From NCBI GenBank assembly GCA_900769545.1, contig CAAGGZ010000084.1, positions 1-17,753 on the forward strand: a DNA stretch of 17,753 nucleotides. The letters are read 5' to 3'. The notes beneath the pieces are model-generated. The model ran no database searches and was not told the DNA's origin. It was given only the letters and a program-made list of their open reading frames with translations. This DNA comes from Clostridia bacterium (lineage in GTDB: Bacteria > Bacillota > Clostridia > Christensenellales > Borkfalkiaceae). The translations under genes and the position numbers were made by a program. Below are positions 1-7,403 of the stretch, piece by piece; position 1 is the stretch's first letter, and each line of letters starts with the position of its first letter.

Positions 1-365
1 AATCGTTGGAAGAAAGAGAAACGGGCAAGACGGAAGAAGTCCTTGCGACCCAAATCCACGAAGGTTTGAAAAATATCGAAGATATCACCAAAATCGTTAT
101 CGCTTACGAACCCGTATGGGCTATCGGTACGGGCAAGACCGCTACCGCTGAGCAGGCTAACGAAACCATCGCTTTCATCCGTAAAACGGTTGGCGAAATG
201 TTCTGTCCCCATTGCGCAGCAGAGCTCCGTATTCAGTACGGCGGCAGTATGAACGCTGCAAACTGTAAAGAACTTATGGCTATGCCCGAAATCGACGGCG
301 GTTTGATCGGCGGCGCTTCCTTGAAAGCTCCCGATTTCGCAACCATCGTAAACTTCGATAAATAA
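1..365 (+). CDS. tpiA: Triosephosphate isomerase, C-terminal part (5' end outside window)
   Basis: Interconverts dihydroxyacetone phosphate and glyceraldehyde 3-phosphate in cytosolic glycolysis. The reading frame is open from the first complete codon at base 3, with no start in view; the TTG at base 6 is internal, because it lies in the conserved 'SLEERE' stretch. About 120 residues remain of a family of roughly 250. Visible landmarks are YEPVWAIGTGKTA, which carries the catalytic Glu and the flexible loop 6, then IQYGGSMNAAN and DGGLIGGASL, the phosphate-gripping loops 7 and 8. The stop is TAA at 363-365. gpmI follows on the same strand after about 110 nt, which fits the usual clostridial glycolytic cluster. 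Identification is very secure; only the missing 5' end is uncertain. Confidence 0.97.
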   Translation, partial: SLEERETGKTEEVLATQIHEGLKNIEDITKIVIAYEPVWAIGTGKTATAEQANETIAFIRKTVGEMFCPHCAAELRIQYGGSMNAANCKELMAMPEIDGGLIGGASLKAPDFATIVNFDK

Positions 366-399
366 GCAAAACTTTACGAATACTAAATAAGTAGATTAA

Positions 400-435
400 G
401 GGGGCTCGTTTCGCGGTGAACGCGTACATGCCCCC
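400..435 (+). other. Hairpin between tpiA and gpmI
   Basis: GGGGGC (400-405) pairs with GCCCCC (430-435), and inside it CGCG (412-415) can pair with CGCG (421-424). A mixed stretch with T runs follows, but there is no clean U tract, so this may be a weak terminator or an mRNA processing or stability element between two cotranscribed glycolytic genes. Confidence 0.5.
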
Positions 436-474
436 ACCATTTTGATTTTTAAAAGAATACTCAAGGAGAAACTT

Positions 475-2052
475 ATGAGCAAAAAAGTTCCTTTCGCCAT
501 TATCATTATGGACGGTTACGGCATCAATCCCTCCGACAAGGGAAATGCCATTATTGCCGACGGCAGCAAATACGTAAATGAACTCAAAGCCAACTACCCT
601 TCCGCACAGCTTGGCGCGAGCGGTATGTCCGTTGGTCTTCCCGACGGTCAGATGGGCAACAGTGAAGTTGGCCACCTCAACATTGGCGCAGGTAGAATCG
701 TTTATCAGGATTTAACGAAAATCACGAAAGATATTAGAAACGGCGAATTTTTCAAAAATGAAGAGCTTCTTCGCGCAATGCACGCCGCAAAAGATAACGG
801 CAAAAAGCTCCACCTTTACGGACTTGTTTCCACGGGCGGCGTTCACAGCCATACCGAACACCTTTATGCTTTGGTGGAAATGGCGAAAAAAGAAGGTCTT
901 GACAACGTGTATATCCACGCATTCACCGACGGGCGTGACGTAGCCCCCACTTCGGGCGCAGGCTTCTTGAAAGATTTGCAGGATAAACTCAACGAATTGC
1001 AATTCGGTAAAATCGCTTCCGTTGCAGGCAGATACTACGCAATGGACAGAGATAATAACTGGGACAGAGAAGAAAAAGCATACGATATGCTGACGCTTGG
1101 CAACGGCGTACAGTTTGAAGGGAGCGCAGAAGCTGCGGCAAACGCGTCCTATGCAAACGGCGTTACCGACGAGTTTATTTTGCCCACCAATTTGACTGAA
1201 AACGGTAAACCCGTTGCTTTGATTGGCGCAGGCGACAGCATTATTTGTTTTAACTTCCGCCCCGACAGAGCAAGACAGATTTCGAGAATGTTCTCGCAAG
1301 CAACTTTCCCTTACGTGGATTCCAAAACGGGCGCAACGCTTGGTTTTGAAAGAAAAACGGGCTTCCTTGCCCCCACTTACGTTGGCTTTGCCGTGTACGA
1401 TTCCTCGTTTGAAAACGTCGGCGTGGCGTTCCCTCCCGATGAAATCACCAATACGTTGCCGCAGTATATTTCTTCGCTCGGCTTGAAACAGCTCCACATT
1501 GCGGAAACGGAAAAATACGCGCACGTAACCTTCTTCTTCAACGCGAAGTTAGAAGCGCCTGTTGAGGGCGAAACGCGTATCGTTATCCCTTCCCCGAAGG
1601 TGGCAACCTATGATTTGCAGCCTGAAATGAGCGCATATCCCGTAGCAGACAAGGTATTGGAAGAGCTCGACAAAGGCGAATACGACGTTGTTATTTTGAA
1701 CTTTGCAAACTGCGATATGGTCGGACATACGGGTATTATGGAAGCGGCAGTCAAAGCTGTTCATACCGTAGACGAGTGCGTGAAGAAAGTTACCGATAAG
1801 ATTTTGTCGATGGGCGGCAGCGCAATCGTTACCGCAGACCACGGCAACGCAGATCAAATGCTCGCCGATGACGGTGTTGGCGCATTTACACAGCACACGA
1901 CCTTCCCCGTTCCCGTAATCCTCGTTTCCGAAGAATACAAGAACGTAGAACTCCGTGACGATGGTGTTTTGGCTGACCTTGCGCCTACTTTGCTCGATAT
2001 TATGAAGCTCCCTCAGCCTAAAGAAATGACGGGTAAGAGCTTAATCAAATAA
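475..2052 (+). CDS. gpmI: 2,3-bisphosphoglycerate-independent phosphoglycerate mutase
   Basis: Converts 3-phosphoglycerate to 2-phosphoglycerate in glycolysis using two Mn ions and a phosphoserine intermediate, without 2,3-BPG. The protein has 525 residues, close to the family norm of about 510-520. The N-terminus shows the metal site MDGYG (Asp13), and MGNSEVGHLNIGAGR contains the catalytic Ser63. Later come the metal-binding stretches FTDGRDVAP, NFANCDMVGHTG and TADHGNADQM. The start at 475 was chosen over the longer frame from 442 because AAGGAG lies at 463-468 with normal spacing, and family members begin here. It lies downstream of tpiA and ends before a strong terminator. Identification is secure. 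Confidence 0.97.
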   Translation: MSKKVPFAIIIMDGYGINPSDKGNAIIADGSKYVNELKANYPSAQLGASGMSVGLPDGQMGNSEVGHLNIGAGRIVYQDLTKITKDIRNGEFFKNEELLRAMHAAKDNGKKLHLYGLVSTGGVHSHTEHLYALVEMAKKEGLDNVYIHAFTDGRDVAPTSGAGFLKDLQDKLNELQFGKIASVAGRYYAMDRDNNWDREEKAYDMLTLGNGVQFEGSAEAAANASYANGVTDEFILPTNLTENGKPVALIGAGDSIICFNFRPDRARQISRMFSQATFPYVDSKTGATLGFERKTGFLAPTYVGFAVYDSSFENVGVAFPPDEITNTLPQYISSLGLKQLHIAETEKYAHVTFFFNAKLEAPVEGETRIVIPSPKVATYDLQPEMSAYPVADKVLEELDKGEYDVVILNFANCDMVGHTGIMEAAVKAVHTVDECVKKVTDKILSMGGSAIVTADHGNADQMLADDGVGAFTQHTTFPVPVILVSEEYKNVELRDDGVLADLAPTLLDIMKLPQPKEMTGKSLIK

Positions 2053-2069
2053 GTATAAACGAACGATTT

Positions 2070-2105
2070 GCGGCAAAGCGCAATCTTTGCCGCGCGTTTA
2101 TTTTC
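2070..2105 (+). terminator. Intrinsic terminator after gpmI
   Basis: A perfect 9-bp stem, GCGGCAAAG (2070-2078) with CTTTGCCGC (2085-2093), has a 6-nt loop and is followed by a T-rich tail (GCGTTTATTTT). It closes the tpiA-gpmI unit before the secG promoter. Confidence 0.8.
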
Positions 2106-2146
2106 CCAAAAGATAAAAAAAATTCGCGATTTTTTATAAAAAACAG

Positions 2147-2175
2147 TTGCGATATTCTATCAAGTGTGTTATAAT
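2147..2175 (+). promoter_or_regulatory. Promoter of secG (secG-rnr-smpB unit)
   Basis: -35 TTGCGA (2147-2152), a 17-nt spacer and a perfect -10 TATAAT (2170-2175), with an extended-10 TG at 2167-2168. It lies just after the gpmI terminator and predicts a leader of about 60 nt before secG. Confidence 0.85.
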
Positions 2176-2195
2176 TGATAGGTAATTTTGGAAAA

Positions 2196-2209
2196 ACGGT
2201 ACGTACCGT
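2196..2209. promoter_or_regulatory. 14-bp perfect palindrome in the secG leader
   Basis: ACGGTACGTACCGT is fully self-complementary. It sits about 20 bp downstream of the -10 box and 31 bp upstream of the secG start codon. The position fits a roadblock operator for a dimeric repressor. As RNA it would fold only into a tight hairpin. No known regulator site was recognised. Confidence 0.5.
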
Positions 2210-2240
2210 CAAAAGAAAAAAGCAAAAGGATTGAATTGTT

Positions 2241-2552
2241 ATGTTGAATTTGATAAGCTTATTGGTTCCCACGAGTGGTAGCGACCTCTACAACCTTTAC
2301 AGAGGTCTTAGCATCACGATGATTATACTTATGGGCATTTCCGCCCTTGCAGCCATTATCCTTGTTTTGTTGCAGCCTGCAAACTCCAGCGGTATCGACG
2401 CATTGGGCGGCTCTAGCGAAACGTTCTTCGGTAAGAACAAGGGTAAATCCAGCGAAGCAAAATTAAAGAAATGGACTTGGATCTGCCTTGCAATCCTCGT
2501 TGTATTCTCGATTGCTTTCTTCGTTTTACAGCTCGAATCCATCTGGGCGTAA
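2241..2552 (+). CDS. secG: Preprotein translocase subunit SecG
   Basis: Accessory membrane subunit of the SecYEG channel. The protein has 103 residues, slightly longer than the usual 75-80 because of an N-terminal extension of about 20 residues. It shows the family layout: a first hydrophobic helix at about residues 28-48 (ending in VLLQ), the conserved cytoplasmic loop GGSSETFFGKNKGKS, and a second helix at about 76-98. The ATG at 2241 follows a purine-rich AAAAGGA at 2224-2230; spacing is 10 nt, so the site is only fair. A strong promoter precedes it and a terminator follows, then rnr, the classic secG-rnr-smpB order. The N-terminal extension could partly reflect a later true start, but no better-placed start codon was seen. 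Confidence 0.93.
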   Translation: MLNLISLLVPTSGSDLYNLYRGLSITMIILMGISALAAIILVLLQPANSSGIDALGGSSETFFGKNKGKSSEAKLKKWTWICLAILVVFSIAFFVLQLESIWA

Positions 2553-2571
2553 TCACGGATAAGGAAATTTT

Positions 2572-2600
2572 GGCGGCTTTGTGAATAAGCCGCCTTTTTT
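2572..2600 (+). terminator. Intrinsic terminator between secG and rnr
   Basis: GGCGGCTT (2572-2579) pairs with AAGCCGCC (2587-2594) across a 7-nt loop and is followed directly by TTTTTT (2595-2600). It ends only 15 nt before the rnr ribosome binding site, so rnr either depends on readthrough or has a promoter that overlaps the hairpin. Confidence 0.85.
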
Positions 2601-2627
2601 ATTGCTCCTACATACGGAGGTGCTGAT

Positions 2628-4736
2628 TTGGACGCAAAACAATCATTATTATCCGCCTTTCAAGACGGAACGCTTGCCAAAAAAAACGCAACGGAAATTT
2701 GTAAAATTTTAGACATTCCCTATCGTGAAAAAAAACGCCTGACCGATCTTTTGGATAAATTGATGGAAGAGGGCAAAATTTTCATAAACGACGGCGGAAA
2801 ATACGGGACGATTGAACAGTTAGGGCTCATCAAAGGCACGATTTCAGGCAACGAGCGCGGTTTTGGTTTCCTTGTTCCCGAGGATAAAGAAACTTACCCC
2901 AACGACTTTTTTATCCCTCATAAAAACCTTCACGGAGCGTTCCACGGCGACGTTGTTTTAGTCGAACGCGTCTACGGAAGGAGCGACGACGAAGCGCAGG
3001 TTATTTCCATACTCTCCAGAGGGTACTCTAAAATTGTTGGAACATTCCAAAAGGACAGACGGGCAGGGTATTTGATTCCCGATGAAAAACGTTTCGCTTC
3101 GGAAATTTATATCCCCCTTTCCGATTGTTCTAATATTAAAAGCGGCGTAAAAGCCGTAGCTAAAATCAATTCTTATCCTTATGGGAAAGCCCCCGGAGGA
3201 ACAATCATCGAAATTCTCGGCGAAGAAGACGATTTCTTCGCAGAAGAGTTATCCATTATCCGCAGTTACGATTTAGCGGAAGAATTTCCCGAAAAGGTGG
3301 AAAAAGAAGCGCAAAGACAACAAAAACGCGGCATTACAGCCGCCGATCTTGTCGGCAGAACAGACTTTAGAGACAAACCAATCGTCACTATCGACGGCGA
3401 AGATACGCGCGACATTGACGACGCGATTTCTTTGGAAAAAGACGGCGATTGTTACCTTTTGGGCGTGCATATTGCGGACGTTTCCCACTACGTTGGGTAC
3501 CGCTCCCCTCTTGATTTAGAAGCCTACGAACGCGGCACGAGCGTGTATTTCCCCGACCGCGTATTGCCTATGCTTCCAAGAGCGCTCTCCAACGGGATTT
3601 GCTCCTTAAATGAAGGCGAGGACAGATTGACCCTTTCCTGTATGATGCGTATTGATAAAAAAGGCGTTGTGAGAAGCCACGAAATCGTGGAAGGAATTAT
3701 CTGTTCCGCGCATAAAATGACGTATACGGAAGTCACGAAAATCCTTGACGGAGACGTGGAAATCACAAAAAAATACGCCGACGTAAAGGAAATGGTATTC
3801 CTTTTTAAGGAGTTGACGGAAATCTTGCAGACAATGCGTCATAAAAAAGGGAGCATTTCATTAGACGTTAAGGAAGCCAAAATTATCTTGGACGAAAACG
3901 ATGAAATTCGTATCCCTGAATACGAGCGCGTATTCTCTTACCAAATTATCGAGACGTTTATGGTACTCGCAAACGAAACGGTAGCGTCCTATATGCACTC
4001 TATGGAAGCCCCCTTTTTGTACCGTATCCACGAAAAACCGACCGAAGAAAAAGCCTCTTCTTTCCGCGCTTTTGCGCAGACGCTCGGCTTGACTCCTCGG
4101 TTTTCGGTGCACGAAGTCAAGCCTTACGATTATCAAAACCTACTCAAATCCGCGCAAGATTTGCCCGTTTATTCGGTGCTCAACCGCGTGATGCTGCGCT
4201 CTATGCAAAAGGCGAGATACTCCCCTGAAAACGTGGGGCATTTTGGATTGGCGAGCGATTGTTACTGCCATTTCACCTCCCCCATTCGGCGTTATCCCGA
4301 TCTTTGTATTCACCGCATTATAAAAGAGGTTTTACACGGCAACTATACCGAAGCTGTACAAAAATACACCGATTTTGTCGAACGCGCCGCCGAGCAGTCC
4401 TCTGCAATGGAGCGTAAAGCCACCGAAGCGGAGCGCGACGTAGACGATTTGTATATGACTATGTATATGAGCGAACGCATTGGCGAAGAGTACGACGCCG
4501 TTATTTCGGGTGTGACTTCCTTCGGCTTGTTTGCGGAGCTCCCCAACACGATTGAGGGCTTGATTCCTATTGAATCGTTATACGGAGAATATACCTTCGA
4601 CCCTGACCGATTTACGCTTATCGGCGGCAAGGAGAGCTATACCATCGGCGAAGAAGTGCGCATCAAAGTCATCGACGTGGATTTCTACCGCAGAAGAACG
4701 GAATTTCGGCTGTTAAAAAAACTAAAAAATAAATAA
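2628..4736 (+). CDS. rnr: Ribonuclease R
   Basis: Processive 3'-to-5' exoribonuclease of the RNB family, which degrades structured RNA and works with SmpB/tmRNA on non-stop messages. The 702 residues fit the usual 700-800. Domains in order: an N-terminal winged-helix region (about 1-65), cold-shock/OB domains (about 66-230), the RNB domain with the metal-binding motif IDGEDTRDIDD at residues 255-265, and an S1 domain at about 619-697 (GVTSFGLFAEL). The start is TTG at 2628, supported by CGGAGGTG at 2615-2622 with 7-nt spacing; no ATG fits as well. The lysine-rich tail of E. coli RNase R is very short here (KKLKNK). It is followed 59 nt later by smpB. Confidence 0.96.
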   Translation: MDAKQSLLSAFQDGTLAKKNATEICKILDIPYREKKRLTDLLDKLMEEGKIFINDGGKYGTIEQLGLIKGTISGNERGFGFLVPEDKETYPNDFFIPHKNLHGAFHGDVVLVERVYGRSDDEAQVISILSRGYSKIVGTFQKDRRAGYLIPDEKRFASEIYIPLSDCSNIKSGVKAVAKINSYPYGKAPGGTIIEILGEEDDFFAEELSIIRSYDLAEEFPEKVEKEAQRQQKRGITAADLVGRTDFRDKPIVTIDGEDTRDIDDAISLEKDGDCYLLGVHIADVSHYVGYRSPLDLEAYERGTSVYFPDRVLPMLPRALSNGICSLNEGEDRLTLSCMMRIDKKGVVRSHEIVEGIICSAHKMTYTEVTKILDGDVEITKKYADVKEMVFLFKELTEILQTMRHKKGSISLDVKEAKIILDENDEIRIPEYERVFSYQIIETFMVLANETVASYMHSMEAPFLYRIHEKPTEEKASSFRAFAQTLGLTPRFSVHEVKPYDYQNLLKSAQDLPVYSVLNRVMLRSMQKARYSPENVGHFGLASDCYCHFTSPIRRYPDLCIHRIIKEVLHGNYTEAVQKYTDFVERAAEQSSAMERKATEAERDVDDLYMTMYMSERIGEEYDAVISGVTSFGLFAELPNTIEGLIPIESLYGEYTFDPDRFTLIGGKESYTIGEEVRIKVIDVDFYRRRTEFRLLKKLKNK

Positions 4737-4751
4737 ATTCTAACAAAACAG

Positions 4752-4766
4752 GCGTACCGTGTACGC
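4752..4766. repeat. Short inverted repeat between rnr and smpB
   Basis: GCGTAC (4752-4757) and GTACGC (4761-4766) are separated by 3 nt. There is no U tract, so it is not a terminator. It is similar in design to the inverted repeats at 2196-2209 and 13184-13198. Confidence 0.45.
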
Positions 4767-4795
4767 AACGAATTAAAAAAAACGGAGATTTTAGT

Positions 4796-5248
4796 ATGAA
4801 AATCGTTACGACCAACAAATCCGCTTCCTTCGAATATTTCATTGAAGAAAAATACGAAGCGGGTATCGTGCTTGAGGGCAACGAAATCAAATCCATTCGA
4901 GACGGCAACGTGAATATGAACGACAGCTTTTGTTTTGTTCGCGGCAATACTGTTTCCGTAAAAAATATGCACATCGCCCTTTACGATAAATCGGACGCAT
5001 TCAGCACGAAAGATACCCGTCGGGACAGAAAATTGTTACTGCATAAGAGCGAGATTGCTAAAATTGCAGGAAAAATTAACCGACAGGGATATACCCTTGT
5101 ACCATTGAAAATGTATTTTAAGGACGCCCTTGTCAAAATGGAAATTGCGCTCTGCAAAGGGAAACATACCTTTGATAAAAAGCAATCGATTGCGGCAAGA
5201 GACGTAAAACGCTCGGTGGATAGAGAAATCAAAAACGCAGGATTTTAA
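4796..5248 (+). CDS. smpB: SsrA-binding protein SmpB
   Basis: Binds tmRNA and carries it to stalled ribosomes for trans-translation. The 150 residues match the family length. Recognisable features are the N-terminal core YFIEEKYEAGIVLEGNEIKS, the tmRNA-contacting stretch MHIALYDKSD, the segment RQGYTLVPLKMYF, and a basic C-terminal tail containing KGKHTFDKKQ. That tail is disordered until it enters the mRNA channel. GGAG at 4784-4787 stands 8 nt before the ATG. It is the last gene of the secG-rnr-smpB unit. The tmRNA gene often found downstream in other bacteria is not here; the next gene is convergent. Confidence 0.97.
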   Translation: MKIVTTNKSASFEYFIEEKYEAGIVLEGNEIKSIRDGNVNMNDSFCFVRGNTVSVKNMHIALYDKSDAFSTKDTRRDRKLLLHKSEIAKIAGKINRQGYTLVPLKMYFKDALVKMEIALCKGKHTFDKKQSIAARDVKRSVDREIKNAGF

Positions 5249-5250
5249 AA

Positions 5251-5275
5251 AAACGCCCATTCGGGCGTTTTTATG
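5251..5275. terminator. Bidirectional terminator between smpB and the nitrilase-like gene
   Basis: AAACGCCC (5251-5258) pairs with GGGCGTTT (5263-5270) across an ATTC loop. T runs on the plus side and A runs on the other side provide U tracts for both strands. It also overlaps the stop codon region of the minus-strand gene. Confidence 0.88.
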
Positions 5276-5936
5276 TTTTCTTTTGCGCTTTGTAAAAGCC
5301 CCTGCTTCGGGTCTCGATGACGTGATATTCCTTTACGGTTTTTACGTCGTAAAAAACTCTACTCTGCGGCGAAGCAAACTCGATTTCCCCTGCAACGCTT
5401 GCCACCATAGAGTACCCGTTGGCGCAATATAAAATGGGGACGCCGAAACAGTACGCGTTGGCGCAAAGCAATGCTCTTTGTACGTTTTCCGCCCTTCCGC
5501 TAAACAGACAGGCGATGTAATCTGCTCCACATAAAGCAAGGGATTTTAAAAGCTCCGGAAAGGCAAGGTCTTCGGATACTACGAGTCCAACTCGCCCAAT
5601 CTCCGTTTCATACAGACGGAGTGCCGCGCCGCTGCTCATTTCCCCGTCCATAACGTTGAGCATATCCGAAACTCCTTTTAATCTGCCGTTTTCCGCCACG
5701 ACGACCGATTTTCTTTTATATCCTCTCGTGTCCGTAATACAGCCTCTTAAAACCAACGTTTTTTGCGTTTTGGACAGCAACGCCGTCTCTTCGAAAAAAC
5801 TCGTTCGACCTTTTAACTCCTTTTCATAGCTTACGGCTTCCAACCCAGCAAAACCGCATAAATATACGTCTGCTTTTTCTTCCTCACACGGCGAAATTGC
5901 CTTTATGTTCCCATCGCTTAAAAAACAAACTCGCAT
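5271..5936 (-). CDS. Nitrilase/carbon-nitrogen hydrolase-fold protein, probably catalytically dead
   Basis: The 221-residue protein resembles the nitrilase superfamily, whose active members (usually 260-300 residues) hydrolyse amides or nitriles with a Glu-Lys-Cys triad. The best landmark is GLVVSEDLAFPELLKSLAL at about residues 117-135, followed by GADYI. It aligns with the canonical G-x-x-I-C-Y-D-x-x-FPE block, but the nucleophile Cys position is Ser121. The segment expected to hold the catalytic Lys (GVSDMLNVMDGE, about 88-99) has no Lys, and the N-terminal strand AD-VYLCGF lacks the usual FPE Glu. The start has an AGGGGGA binding site and a TATAAT-like -10 (5961-5966, minus strand), with no clear -35. 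It converges on smpB. Active-site loss is inferred from motif alignment by eye. Confidence 0.75.
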   Translation of the reverse strand: MRVCFLSDGNIKAISPCEEEKADVYLCGFAGLEAVSYEKELKGRTSFFEETALLSKTQKTLVLRGCITDTRGYKRKSVVVAENGRLKGVSDMLNVMDGEMSSGAALRLYETEIGRVGLVVSEDLAFPELLKSLALCGADYIACLFSGRAENVQRALLCANAYCFGVPILYCANGYSMVASVAGEIEFASPQSRVFYDVKTVKEYHVIETRSRGFYKAQKKT

Positions 5937-6025
5937 ACGCTCCCCCTTTTCATTCTCTTTATTATACTCTAAGGAACAAAAAAAGGTGTTTCAAAATATG
6001 TATAGAATAAGATTTTTCGGGGAAT

Positions 6026-6057
6026 AACCAAACCAAGGAGGTGGCTATGTTTTGGTT
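6026..6057 (+). promoter_or_regulatory. Hairpin enclosing the start of the 29-residue ORF
   Basis: AACCAAA (6026-6032) is the exact reverse complement of TTTGGTT (6051-6057). The loop between them holds the whole Shine-Dalgarno sequence AAGGAGGTGG and the ATG. A further CCA/TGG pair (6033-6035 with 6042-6044) would close a small loop around AGGAGG. It may modulate translation; this is seen by eye and untested. Confidence 0.4.
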
Positions 6058-6136
6058 GGGACTCAGTATCGGACTTGTTATCGGCGGCAATATCGGCGTA
6101 TGTATTATGGCGGTATTTAAAAGCAGTAAAAGATAA
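6047..6136 (+). CDS. 29-residue single-span membrane micro-protein (DUF3789-like)
   Basis: The short ORF has a near-perfect ribosome binding site, AAGGAGGTGG at 6035-6044, just before its ATG. The peptide begins MFWLGLSIGLVIGGNIG and ends in a basic tail, KSSKR. It therefore has one glycine-rich transmembrane helix (about residues 3-24) and a positively charged C-terminus, which by the positive-inside rule should face the cytoplasm. The pattern, FWLGLxIGxxIGGxIGVxIM and about 30 residues, matches my recollection of the DUF3789 family of small clostridial proteins of unknown function. A strong hairpin terminator follows at once. It stands alone between two minus-strand genes. Coding status is well supported by the ribosome binding site and terminator; the function is unknown. 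Confidence 0.72.
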   Translation: MFWLGLSIGLVIGGNIGVCIMAVFKSSKR

Positions 6137-6164
6137 AATCGGCAGAAATTTCTGCCGATTTTTT
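6135..6164. terminator. Bidirectional terminator
   Basis: AAAATCGGCAGAAA (6135-6148) and TTTCTGCCGATTTT (6149-6162) form a perfect inverted repeat followed by further T residues. It overlaps the stop of the micro-protein gene and abuts the stop of the minus-strand kinase, so it can serve both. Confidence 0.9.
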
Positions 6165-7276
6165 TACATTTCACAATATTTATCTACAATTTTTTGCATT
6201 TCGTCCAAGTGCGCAATCATATCCTTAGCCAAAACGAGATGCCCTTTTGCTCGAACCAAGTTATGTTCGGAATAATGAATCTTGAAATATTTATCGCCGT
6301 TGAGATAATCCCCAAGGAAGCGAATACCACATTCCACGGTCATCGCTATCGCGCCAAGCGCAAGCGTCCTCTTTTCGTCCTCCGATAAGGTATCCTTAAG
6401 CGCCGTAACAAACCCTTTCGCAAACGCGTCGTATTTTTCAATATCCAACGCAATCTTGCTCATATCCTGTTCGTCTTCTGCCGCCGTAGAACCGACAACT
6501 CGAATCGCATCGCCAAAGTCAAACGCAACGAGCCCCGGCATAACCGTATCCAAGTCGATAACCGACAAATGCGTCAACGTTTTTAAGTCAAACATAACGT
6601 TGCTGATTTTTGTATCGTTATGGGTAACGCGCAGAGGTAAAACGCCTGCTCTTTGCAGTTTATAAAGCTTCGTTGCAATTTCTTCCAACTCCAAATATCC
6701 GTTAATGAGTCCCTCAACGTTCGCCCTTCTGCCGACTTCGTCGTTTTGAATCGCCTCGCGGAACTGCTCGTAACGGTTGACTGTATTATGGAAGTGCGGA
6801 ATAACAATATGCAGCTTTTCCACGGGATAATCGGCAAGGTGGAGCTGGAACGCCCCAAACGCCTTACCCGCCTCTTCAATAACCTTTAAATTATCCGTTT
6901 CCGTAAAGCATACGGAATCGTCGATAAAACGGCAACAACGCCAAAAGCTGCCGTCCTCTAAAAAGGTATAATACAACCCGTCTTCCGTACGGGAATAGTG
7001 TAAAACGTCACGTTTTGCCGTCTTTTTTACCTGCTTAATCTTTGCGCGGATATATTCTGTAACGTTGGAAATATTTTCCATAACCTCAATGGGATTCTTG
7101 AATACATACGTATTTACGCGCTGTAAAATATAATCTTTGATTTCATTGTCACGGTAATAATACACGCAATACGTTGTATTGATATGACCGCTGTTCAACA
7201 CCTCATAGTATCGATATTCTCCGGCAAGATTAAAACGCTTACATACTTCCAATATCTGTTTTTCTTCTAATTTCAT
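6164..7276 (-). CDS. Phosphotransferase (APH) family kinase, N-acetylhexosamine 1-kinase-like
   Basis: The 370-residue cytosolic kinase belongs to the aminoglycoside phosphotransferase/choline kinase fold. It shows the catalytic loop HNDTKISN (His219, Asp221, Asn226) and the metal-binding IDLDTVMPG (Asp241), followed by DFGDAIR. The combination HNDTK...IDLDTVMPG...DFGDAIR is typical of the NahK-like branch, which phosphorylates N-acetylhexosamines at C1, rather than of antibiotic-resistance APHs. The ATG has AAGGGGAA just upstream. It is monocistronic, with a perfect consensus promoter about 130 nt upstream and its own terminator. The family is secure; the sugar substrate is inferred only from motif similarity. 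No lacto-N-biose phosphorylase or sugar transporter gene lies nearby to support the substrate. Confidence 0.82.
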   Translation of the reverse strand: MKLEEKQILEVCKRFNLAGEYRYYEVLNSGHINTTYCVYYYRDNEIKDYILQRVNTYVFKNPIEVMENISNVTEYIRAKIKQVKKTAKRDVLHYSRTEDGLYYTFLEDGSFWRCCRFIDDSVCFTETDNLKVIEEAGKAFGAFQLHLADYPVEKLHIVIPHFHNTVNRYEQFREAIQNDEVGRRANVEGLINGYLELEEIATKLYKLQRAGVLPLRVTHNDTKISNVMFDLKTLTHLSVIDLDTVMPGLVAFDFGDAIRVVGSTAAEDEQDMSKIALDIEKYDAFAKGFVTALKDTLSEDEKRTLALGAIAMTVECGIRFLGDYLNGDKYFKIHYSEHNLVRAKGHLVLAKDMIAHLDEMQKIVDKYCEM

Positions 7277-7403
7277 TCTTTTCCCCTTTTTATTTTCGCC
7301 AAACGCATTATTTGACTTTTTATAGTATGTCTCAGCCTTTCTTTTTGTTATCTATACTTAAGAATACAACTTTTCTCACATTTTCTTTTATCACAACATT
7401 ATC

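Noticed and set aside
712..1524. A 270-codon minus-strand frame
   Set aside because: It is a shadow of gpmI with no ribosome binding site or domain.
5249..5270. tmRNA gene downstream of smpB
   Set aside because: Only a terminator lies there before the convergent gene.
6164..7276. Aminoglycoside resistance gene
   Set aside because: The fold is shared, but the IDLDTVMPG and DFGDAIR motifs point to the NahK-like sugar kinase branch.
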